A DNA stretch of 11,937 nt from Persephonella sp. (GTDB taxonomy: Bacteria; Aquificota; Aquificia; Aquificales; Hydrogenothermaceae), in NCBI GenBank assembly GCA_027081375.1, contig JALWKR010000234.1, positions 1 to 11,937 of the forward strand, read 5' to 3'. Each line of letters begins with the position of its first letter. The first letter of the stretch is position 1. The notes under the pieces are model-generated. The model saw only the letters and a program-made list of their open reading frames with translations. It did no database searches and was not told the DNA's origin. The position numbers and the translations under genes are program-made. Positions 6,581 to 11,937 of this stretch are shown piece after piece.

Positions 6581-7275
6581 TTTTGAAGGAGTTTTCTTCT
6601 ATAAATCTGCAGTTTATTATGAGCCAACCTTGTAGGCTCAGGAAGTTTGTATCCATTTAAACATCTTAATGTAAGTTGAAGAGAGGAAAATACTGATATA
6701 TTATTCCCTGGAGAAACAAAGATAGGATTTGTATTTTTCTTTGATCTTACTACATATCCTCTAAGTTCTCCGTCTACATACACAGGTCTGTAAGCTCTAG
6801 GTCTATTAGGGGGTTCCTCAAAATCTCCAATAAGCTTTGATTTTCCACATCCTATAGATATACTGTCTGTTACAATACCAAAATGAGAGGCAATACCCAT
6901 TTTTCTAGGATGAAGAATGCCCATTCCATCAACTATGAAAGCATCAACATTAGAGGTTAGCTTTTTATACGCTTCCAAAATAACAGGAAGTTCCCTATAG
7001 GCTAAAAAAGTAGGGATATAAGGAAAATCTATCTCTTTCTGTGAATAAACAGTTTCTATCTCTTTAAAGTTTTCTTTTATATCAAGTACAACTATACAGG
7101 CTATTCCTGTAGTTGGATTTGACCATATATCTGTAAATGTAACATCAATTCCTGCAACAAATCTTATTTCACTTAAGGGCTTTTTGTCTTTTAGATTAAG
7201 CTTTTTTGAAAGCTGTATCTGTTCTTTTTTTAATCTCTCAACTAATTCTTTTGGAACATTAGGTGGAATTTTCAT
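6577..7275 (-). CDS. nfi: Endonuclease V (deoxyinosine 3' endonuclease)
   Basis: Endonuclease V cuts the second phosphodiester bond 3' to hypoxanthine (deaminated adenine) in DNA and starts its repair, a relevant job in a hot-living cell. Family motifs are visible in order: VAGIDVTF (Asp44), DFPYIPTFLAYRE (wedge motif with Tyr86 and Glu95), DGMGILHPRKMGIASHFG (Asp116, His122), SIGCGKSKLIG (Lys145), VSPGNNIS and PEPTRLAH. Asp44, Glu95 and Asp116 correspond to the metal-binding catalytic acids and Lys145 to the conserved catalytic lysine. The length of 232 residues is normal. The ATG overlaps the stop of the upstream beta-helix gene (ATGA, 7272-7275), with GGGAGAAG about nine bases upstream. 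Its stop shares the bases TTAA with the scpA stop, and no terminator is visible between these convergent genes. Confidence 0.95.
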   Translation of the reverse strand: MKIPPNVPKELVERLKKEQIQLSKKLNLKDKKPLSEIRFVAGIDVTFTDIWSNPTTGIACIVVLDIKENFKEIETVYSQKEIDFPYIPTFLAYRELPVILEAYKKLTSNVDAFIVDGMGILHPRKMGIASHFGIVTDSISIGCGKSKLIGDFEEPPNRPRAYRPVYVDGELRGYVVRSKKNTNPIFVSPGNNISVFSSLQLTLRCLNGYKLPEPTRLAHNKLQIYRRKLLQN

Positions 7276-8924
7276 TTAAATTTTCTTCTCCCTATTCTTA
7301 TTAGAAATATTGCTGATATTAAAGAGTATATAACAAGTTGGTCAACATATTTAGAGACTGATGCTGAAGCAAAGAATGTACAGCCTCCACCTCCACTACC
7401 AGATATTTTTATAAATCTAGCTCTACAGTTATAGTTTTTATCAAGTATAAGACTGCAGCTTAATCCTCTTCCACATACACTGCAATCTCCTTCCCATCTG
7501 TCAAACATGTAACCAGGATTTCCCTTTGCAGTAAGGGTGAAAGATAAATGTGTTGCTGGAAATTCGTAGGAACATATATCTCCACAGTCTATTCCTGAAG
7601 GAAAAGAATAAACATAACCATCTCCAATTTTTACAACTTCAACTCTGTAACTTGATGGAGTACTTCCGTACTCGTAAACTCCTAAATCTACTATAAAGTT
7701 GTGGATACGTCTGTTTCCATCTAAATCTTTATCAGGAAGATGAGGAGCTGAATTATTTCCTGCATCTATACATACAGAAGAAGGAGATAGATGTAAGTTT
7801 GAAGGATACGATACAAATCCTAGAGAGGAGCCTGTTATATTGTTAAAGGTTATTAATGATGATCCTCTTTCAACTAAGAAACAAGGCTGATTATATCCTA
7901 AATCTAAATCACATGAAGCAAAGTTATTTCTTATGTTCAAACTTACTGCTCTCAGGTTTCCGTCGTTATCATCGTTTATATATATGTCTTCACCGTTTCC
8001 TGTTGCTGTATTTTCCCAGAAGATATTGTTATAAACATTAATAACAGGAGTATCATTATCAGCGTATATACATAATCCTCCATATCTACTAGAAATAGCT
8101 TGATTTCCTACAATATCATTGTTAGTTAAAGAGATATCTCCGTTAACTGTTTCTATCAAAATTCCACCGCAGTTTCCTGAGGAAGTGTTTAATGAAATAA
8201 TGGAGTTAACTATATATACTTCATCATTTCCAGAAAATATATATCCACTTCCTCCTGTGATAGATGATATGTTGTTTTGGAAAATGCAGTTCTTTATTCC
8301 AACTACTGCATTTTTACTTTCTATATAAAAAGCTCCTGTTTGAGAAGAATTATCAATAAGCTTACATTTCTCGAGGTTTATATCTCCGTTTTCAGAAAAG
8401 ATATATAAAACTCCTTTTTTTGAAGAAGCACTGCTGTTTTCAATAACAACGTTTTCTAACGTTACATCTGAAGAACTTGTATAGATTTTCAGTCCCTGTC
8501 CTGTTGCATTTTGAATTTTAATATTCTTTATTAGCACCTGAGAAAATCTATTTATCTGACACTCTTCATCTCTAATACTACAAAGGTCTATTTTCAGAAT
8601 ATCTCCTGAAAAAGAGCCCCTCAGTATAGAAACAGGTTCTCCTGAAGAGTTTACCTCTCCTAAAAGGGTTAATCTATTATCCTCAGGATATACAGTATCG
8701 TTATCATATATTAAGGTTGTTGTAATATTGTATACACCACCTTTTAAACATATAACATCATCTCTACCATTTGTTTTTGCAGTATCCAGGGCTGTTTGAA
8801 TAGAACATGGATTATCATAAGAACATTCTGTAGAACTACCATCAGGGGATACATAAAGATTACACGTTAAACTAAAGCTTTTTGCTGTAACTAAAAGTAC
8901 AAAAATTATATAAAAAATATACAT
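7272..8924 (-). CDS. Secreted right-handed beta-helix protein with C-terminal sorting signal
   Basis: This 550-residue protein is probably exported and surface-anchored. Residues 1-19 are a signal peptide (short, hydrophobic, cleavage likely near AKSFS-LT). Residues about 22-370 repeat short beta turns rich in Asn/Ile/Ser (CIFQNNIS, NIRNNFAS, NNDIVGNQA), typical of parallel beta-helix (pectate-lyase-like) proteins. SPSSVCIDAGNN followed by DLDGNRRIHNFIVDLGVYEYG (379-420) resembles the 'choice-of-anchor Q' segment. Residues 427-505 look like an InlB-type bacterial repeat (PGYMFDRWEGDCS). The end, SGSGGGGC (508-515), then a hydrophobic span (526-543) and RIGRRKFK, is a tripartite sorting signal. 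There are about 20 Cys, suggesting disulfides in the periplasm. Enzyme activity cannot be inferred. The Shine-Dalgarno GGGGTAGGG (minus strand, 8928-8936) sits within a stem (see 8924-8990). Confidence 0.85.
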   Translation of the reverse strand: MYIFYIIFVLLVTAKSFSLTCNLYVSPDGSSTECSYDNPCSIQTALDTAKTNGRDDVICLKGGVYNITTTLIYDNDTVYPEDNRLTLLGEVNSSGEPVSILRGSFSGDILKIDLCSIRDEECQINRFSQVLIKNIKIQNATGQGLKIYTSSSDVTLENVVIENSSASSKKGVLYIFSENGDINLEKCKLIDNSSQTGAFYIESKNAVVGIKNCIFQNNISSITGGSGYIFSGNDEVYIVNSIISLNTSSGNCGGILIETVNGDISLTNNDIVGNQAISSRYGGLCIYADNDTPVINVYNNIFWENTATGNGEDIYINDDNDGNLRAVSLNIRNNFASCDLDLGYNQPCFLVERGSSLITFNNITGSSLGFVSYPSNLHLSPSSVCIDAGNNSAPHLPDKDLDGNRRIHNFIVDLGVYEYGSTPSSYRVEVVKIGDGYVYSFPSGIDCGDICSYEFPATHLSFTLTAKGNPGYMFDRWEGDCSVCGRGLSCSLILDKNYNCRARFIKISGSGGGGCTFFASASVSKYVDQLVIYSLISAIFLIRIGRRKFK

Positions 8925-8990
8925 TTTCCCTACCCCTTATTAATATTAAAAGTTTTTTTACAAAAAAATCTTGTCAAGGGGCAGGGAAAA
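8924..8990 (-). promoter_or_regulatory. Long-range stem hiding the ribosome site and start codon of the beta-helix gene
   Basis: On the minus-strand RNA, 8990-8976 (UUUUCCCUGCCCCUU) pairs with 8938-8924 (AAGGGGUAGGGAAAA) over 15 continuous pairs, including one G-U wobble. The 3' arm holds the Shine-Dalgarno and the A of the AUG. On the plus-strand RNA the same position would be an A-C mismatch, so pairing favours the sense transcript. The 37-base loop contains a short U7/A7 inner helix. The 5' arm begins five bases after the der stop codon, so read-through transcripts from der would carry the closed form. A terminator role is less likely, because the run after the stem is AUGUAUAUUUUUU and not an immediate U-tract. 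Confidence 0.6.
8972..8977 (-). promoter_or_regulatory. Candidate -35 box for the beta-helix gene
   Basis: A perfect TTGACA on the minus strand lies 47 bases before the start codon, in the gap after der. At a spacing of 17-18 the -10 position reads AACTTT or ACTTTT, which is poor. A better-looking TAATAT (8943-8948) is 23 bases away, which is too far. If transcription starts near 8941 the leader is about 17 bases long and lacks the 5' arm of the occluding stem. Confidence 0.35.
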
Positions 8991-8995
8991 CAAAA

Positions 8996-10351
8996 TTACC
9001 TTCTGCTTTCTTCTCTATCTTTTCCTCTAAATAAAAGCTTCATTGGAGCTTTTTCAAATCCAAGTAAGTTTCTGAGGTTATTTTCTAAAAATCTGACATA
9101 AGACTCTTTAAAACCTTCAGGATAGTTAACAAATAGTAAGAAAGCAGGTGGTTTTCCTTCTAGCTGGGTTGCATAGTATATCTTAAGAGGTTTTCCCTGA
9201 TATGAAGGTGGCTGTCTAAGTTTTTGTATCTGCTGAAGAGCTCTGTTAAGTTTTCCTGTCCCAACTCTCTTCCATGCCTGATTGTATACATCAATAATTT
9301 CTTTTAAAAGCTGTTTTATACCTTTTCTATTTTTTGCAGAAGTTAAAACTATTGGAGCATAAGGAATAAAGTAAAGTCTCTCTCTCACCTGATTTTTTAC
9401 CCTGTTTATAACTTCTGACTTTGGAGGTAATGTGTCTATCTTGTTTATAACAATAACAGCAGGTTTTGTATACTTTTGAATAAGATGAGCTATCTTTGTG
9501 TCCTGTTCTGTGGCTCCCTGCTGTGCATCAATAACGTGAACTATAACATCAGCTTTTTTAATAGCGTCTAATGTTCTTCCAACACTGAAAAACTCAATTC
9601 CATAGTCTACCTTTGATTTTTTTCTTAAACCTGCAGTATCAAGGAATAAAAACTTATGTCCATTCCATTCAAATAAGGTATCAACAACATCTCTTGTTGT
9701 ACCTGCTATATCAGAAACAACAGCTCTCTCTTCACCAAGAATAGCATTTAGTAGAGAAGACTTTCCTGCATTTGGTTTCCCAACAATAGCTACTTTTATT
9801 ACATCTTCTTTTTCTTTTTTTCTTTCCTTTGTTTCTTCTTTGGCAGCTTCAACTTCATACTCAGGAATATCTTCCACTACAGCATCAAGAAGATCTGCTG
9901 TTCCGTGTTTTTGGATAGCTGAAACAGGAAAAACTTTGTCAAAACCAAGCTCGTAAAATTCATATATATCAGCTTCTTTTTCAGGATTATCTATCTTGTT
10001 TACTGCTACATATACAGGTTTCTGAGTTTTGTGAAGTATCTGAGCTATATCTTTATCTGCAGCTGTTAATCCCTGTTTCCCATCTACTACAAAAATAAAT
10101 GCATCAGATTGGTCAAGCTCCTTTTCTATTTGTTTTCTTATATATGGAGCAAAAGTATCATCATCTCCTTCTATATATCCCCCTGTATCAACAAGCTCAA
10201 AAGGTACACCTCTCCATTCTGCTGTTGAGACAATCCTATCCCTTGTAACTCCTGGTATATCTTCAACAATTGCTTTTCTCTTTCCTATAATTCTGTTAAA
10301 AATGGAAGACTTTCCTACATTGGGTCTTCCAACTATAGCAACTCTATACAT
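8996..10351 (-). CDS. der: Der (EngA), double-GTPase ribosome assembly factor
   Basis: Der is an essential GTPase that matures the 50S ribosomal subunit. With the start chosen here it is 451 residues, normal for the family. The first GTPase domain has GRPNVGKSS (8-16), DTGG (55-58) and NKID (118-121). The second has GKPNAGKSS (191-199), DTAG (238-241) and NKID. A charged linker (about 167-184, AKEETKERKKEKED) joins them, and the C-terminal KH-like domain (about 355-451) holds PPSYQGKPLKIYYATQ. The reading frame extends upstream to an ATG at 10432, but that adds 27 mostly hydrophobic residues unlike any Der. The ATG at 10351 has a strong AAAGGAG six bases upstream, and Der proteins usually begin within a few residues of the P-loop strand. 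It diverges from the small secreted protein gene at 10426. Confidence 0.96.
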   Translation of the reverse strand: MYRVAIVGRPNVGKSSIFNRIIGKRKAIVEDIPGVTRDRIVSTAEWRGVPFELVDTGGYIEGDDDTFAPYIRKQIEKELDQSDAFIFVVDGKQGLTAADKDIAQILHKTQKPVYVAVNKIDNPEKEADIYEFYELGFDKVFPVSAIQKHGTADLLDAVVEDIPEYEVEAAKEETKERKKEKEDVIKVAIVGKPNAGKSSLLNAILGEERAVVSDIAGTTRDVVDTLFEWNGHKFLFLDTAGLRKKSKVDYGIEFFSVGRTLDAIKKADVIVHVIDAQQGATEQDTKIAHLIQKYTKPAVIVINKIDTLPPKSEVINRVKNQVRERLYFIPYAPIVLTSAKNRKGIKQLLKEIIDVYNQAWKRVGTGKLNRALQQIQKLRQPPSYQGKPLKIYYATQLEGKPPAFLLFVNYPEGFKESYVRFLENNLRNLLGFEKAPMKLLFRGKDREESRR

Positions 10352-10357
10352 TTTTAT

Positions 10358-10364
10358 CTCCTTT
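10358..10364 (-). promoter_or_regulatory. Shine-Dalgarno that fixes the der start
   Basis: AAAGGAG on the minus strand lies six bases before the ATG at 10351. No comparable site stands before the upstream in-frame ATG at 10432. This supports the shorter, family-like start for der. Confidence 0.85.
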
Positions 10365-10390
10365 GCAAAATTTTTATTTTTATATAAAAT
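10363..10390 (+). promoter_or_regulatory. Candidate promoter for the small secreted protein and murJ
   Basis: TTGCAA (10363-10368) and TAAAAT (10385-10390) are 16 bases apart, the same -35 sequence and spacing as the helicase promoter candidate at 2467. It lies in the 74-base divergent gap between der and the small secreted gene. The stretch is very AT-rich, so a chance match is possible. Confidence 0.35.
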
Positions 10391-10425
10391 GAATAGCAGA
10401 AAAAAATAAAATAAAGGGTAAAAAA

Positions 10426-10863
10426 ATGCCAAGAAAAATAAAACTTTTAGGGGTATTTTCTGCTTTATTAATATTCTCTATTAATTCTTTCTCAAATACA
10501 ACAGAGGGAGTAGAATTTAAGCCAATTAAGAAAGTTTTCAAGAAAGGGGAGAAGGTTTGCTTCAAGCTTGAAAACAAGTCAGGTAGAGATGTTTATCTCC
10601 CTTCTTCTGCTCCATGGGCTGTTTTTTCTGATAATGATATGAACAAGGTTATATACTCTCCAATTGCTACACAGGCAATAGAAAAGCTAGAACCTTATCA
10701 GTCTAAAGAATGGTGCTGGGATCAAAAAACATTTGACAATGATGAAGTTACTTCAGGGGATTATAAAATAAGAATTACTGTCTTTAAAAATGGGAAAAGG
10801 TTGTTCTTAAACTCTGATATAAAAATATCTCCTGAGTATGCAAAAAATAATACTAAAAAGTAA
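10426..10863 (+). CDS. Small secreted protein, possible BsuPI-like beta-sandwich fold
   Basis: This 145-residue protein begins with a signal peptide (PRKIK basic start, hydrophobic GVFSALLIFSINSF, cleavage near residue 23), so it should be periplasmic or outer. The mature part looks like a single beta-sandwich: FKKGEKVCFKLENKSGRDVY, then LEPYQSKEWCWDQ, then SGDYKIRITVFKNGKRLFLN. The order 'charged strand, N-x-S, aromatic, then a P/GxY strand' resembles the intracellular proteinase inhibitor (BsuPI) or related Ig-like domains, but I cannot confirm the family. Two Cys (in KVCFKL and EWCWD) could form a disulfide. AAAGGG about seven bases before the ATG is the ribosome site. It is nine bases upstream of murJ, so the two are likely co-transcribed. 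Any role in envelope assembly is a guess from position. Confidence 0.8.
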   Translation: MPRKIKLLGVFSALLIFSINSFSNTTEGVEFKPIKKVFKKGEKVCFKLENKSGRDVYLPSSAPWAVFSDNDMNKVIYSPIATQAIEKLEPYQSKEWCWDQKTFDNDEVTSGDYKIRITVFKNGKRLFLNSDIKISPEYAKNNTKK

Positions 10864-10872
10864 ATACCTAGA

Positions 10873-11937
10873 TTGAAAGGTCAGTTTTTATTAAATACAA
10901 TAGCTTTTTCTTCTGCTACACTTATAAGTCGTATACTAGGCTACCTTAGAGATGCTACGGTAGCCTATGTTTTTGGGGCTAATCCTCTCACAGATGCTTT
11001 TTTTGTTGCGTGGAGACTTCCAAACACTCTCCGTCAGCTAATAGGTGAAGGAAGTTTTAACGCTGCTTTTATACCTATTTATACAGAAGAAGAAAAAAAA
11101 TCTCCTGAAGAAGCAAGAGCATACGCATCCTCACTTTTTACCTACTACAGTATTATCCTCTCAGTGATAACAGTTTTTGTTGTTATTTTTGCTGATATTT
11201 TTGTAAAAATTTTAGCCCCTGGGTTTATTGAAAAAGGAAACTTTGAAGAAACTGTTTCTTTAGTTAGAACAGTTTTTCCATATCTTATCCTTATTGGATG
11301 GGTTTCCTTCTTTATGGCTCTTTTAAATACAAGGGATAGATTTTTTATTCCTGCTGTTACTCCTGCTTTACTTAATTTATCCTTTATATTCTTTGCCCTT
11401 CTTTTATCTCAAAAGTATGGAATATATGCTTTAGCTTATGGTGCTTTAGCTGGAGGAGTTTTACAGGTTTTAGTTCAGATACCTTTGCTAAAAAAAGAAG
11501 GGTTAATAGTAAAGCCTTCTTTTCATGTGCATAAAAAACTTAAAGAGACATTTAAAAGGCTTCTTCCTGCTTTTGCATCTTTTGGAGTAAGTCAGTTTGC
11601 TTTTGTTATTGATACAGTTATAGCTTCTTTTCTTGTTGGAGGAGCTATATCTTATCTATACTACGGAAACAGAATTTTTCTTCTTCCAATGGGACTTTTT
11701 GCAATAGGCCTTGGAAATGCTCTTTTAGTTTCTCTTTCTAAACATTTTACTGAGAAAAACTTTTCTTCTTTTAATCATGATGTAAATATGGGAATAAAAC
11801 TTTCCCTGTTTATCTCTATTCCTGCAATGGTTGGTATGCTTGTTTTAGGGAAGGAGATTATTGATGTTCTTCTTTTAAGGGGAGCTTTTACAGAGGAAGA
11901 CTCTATTTACACATATTACGCTCTAGCAGGATACGCT
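10873..11937 (+). CDS. murJ: MurJ (MviN), lipid II flippase (3' truncated)
   Basis: MurJ is a MOP-superfamily membrane protein that flips the peptidoglycan precursor lipid II across the inner membrane. The 355 codons present carry the family N-terminus SRILGYLRDATVAYVFGA, then DAFFVAWRLPN and LRQLIGEGSFNAAFIP. These include the conserved Arg and Asp residues of the central cavity. Further helices follow (GWVSFFMALLNTRDRFFIPA, SYLYYGNRIFLLPMGLFAIG), and the frame is open to the last base. About a third of the usual 500 or so residues lie beyond the window. The start is TTG at 10873: an in-frame TAA (10861-10863, the stop of the preceding gene) blocks anything earlier, and no other likely start occurs before the conserved first helix. 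No clear Shine-Dalgarno is seen, so translation may be coupled to the gene nine bases upstream. Confidence 0.95.
   Translation, partial: MKGQFLLNTIAFSSATLISRILGYLRDATVAYVFGANPLTDAFFVAWRLPNTLRQLIGEGSFNAAFIPIYTEEEKKSPEEARAYASSLFTYYSIILSVITVFVVIFADIFVKILAPGFIEKGNFEETVSLVRTVFPYLILIGWVSFFMALLNTRDRFFIPAVTPALLNLSFIFFALLLSQKYGIYALAYGALAGGVLQVLVQIPLLKKEGLIVKPSFHVHKKLKETFKRLLPAFASFGVSQFAFVIDTVIASFLVGGAISYLYYGNRIFLLPMGLFAIGLGNALLVSLSKHFTEKNFSSFNHDVNMGIKLSLFISIPAMVGMLVLGKEIIDVLLLRGAFTEEDSIYTYYALAGYA

Noticed and set aside
7856..8328. Two plus-strand open frames of 61 and 69 codons (7856-8041 and 8119-8328)
   Set aside because: Both lie inside the beta-helix gene on the opposite strand and show no recognisable domain.
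8860..8924. Lipoprotein signal (Cys21) on the beta-helix protein
   Set aside because: The residues before the Cys are S-L-T, which does not fit the lipobox (L-A/S-G/A-C). An ordinary signal peptide is more likely.
8945..8970. T7/A7 tract as a terminator of der
   Set aside because: The pure A/T helix has no GC stem next to a T-run in the right orientation. It is better seen as part of the loop of the larger inverted repeat.
10352..10432. N-terminal extension of der by 27 residues from an ATG at 10432
   Set aside because: The added stretch is hydrophobic and unlike Der, overlaps the divergent secreted gene, and lacks a ribosome site. The ATG at 10351 has AAAGGAG and gives the usual Der N-terminus.
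10380..10577. Minus-strand open frame, 65 codons
   Set aside because: It is antisense to the signal peptide and start of the small secreted protein, which has a better ribosome site and composition.
10861..10872. Small secreted gene and murJ as one gene broken by a stop codon
   Set aside because: They share a frame, but each has complete family-like ends: a secreted domain with its own C-terminus, and MurJ beginning at its normal first helix. The in-frame stop is most simply two adjacent genes.

Overview
The window is 11.9 kb of AT-rich, tightly packed bacterial chromosome. It carries eleven protein genes, two of them cut by the window edges, and no gap between genes exceeds about 140 bases. 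Flagellar biogenesis genes (flhF, flhG, fliA), a lipid A kinase (lpxK), a lipid II flippase (murJ) and a secreted beta-helix protein point to a flagellated, LPS-bearing diderm. AT-rich codon use, many Lys/Glu/Ile-rich proteins and the overall look of the sequences suggest an Aquificota member of the Hydrogenothermaceae type (Sulfurihydrogenibium or a relative). That placement is inference from memory and has not been searched. No tRNA, rRNA, CRISPR array, insertion sequence or phage gene was seen.

Layout. (1) 1-2459, plus strand: the tail of a flagellar operon, flhF (5' truncated), flhG, fliA and an unrecognised 136-residue gene, with gaps of 0-9 nt or a one-base overlap. FlhF and FlhG would set flagellar placement and number, and FliA would transcribe late flagellar genes. 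(2) 2460-3841: a single-gene unit for a DEAD-box RNA helicase. It has its own candidate promoter, a roughly 100-nt leader with a long imperfect stem that can form in two mutually exclusive ways, and a palindromic terminator. (3) 3842-4873, minus strand: a membrane-bound GGDEF diguanylate cyclase. Only 25 bp separates it from (4) 4899-6580, plus strand: lpxK and scpA (condensin kleisin). (5) 6577-8924, minus strand: a secreted beta-helix protein whose stop codon overlaps the start of endonuclease V (nfi). nfi converges on scpA and the two stop codons overlap. (6) 8996-10351, minus strand: der (EngA), a ribosome-assembly GTPase. (7) 10426-11937, plus strand: a small secreted protein, then murJ, which runs off the window.

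Most genes are housekeeping or motility genes from well-known families, and I do not see a clear new multi-gene system. The points most worth a second look are: a 15-bp stem that pairs with the ribosome binding site and start codon of the beta-helix gene only in transcripts reading through from der; the alternative-stem leader of the RNA helicase; a FliA that appears to lack almost all of sigma region 3; and a Gly-rich, single-Cys C-terminal sorting signal on the beta-helix protein, behind an apparent 'choice-of-anchor' segment and an InlB-type repeat.
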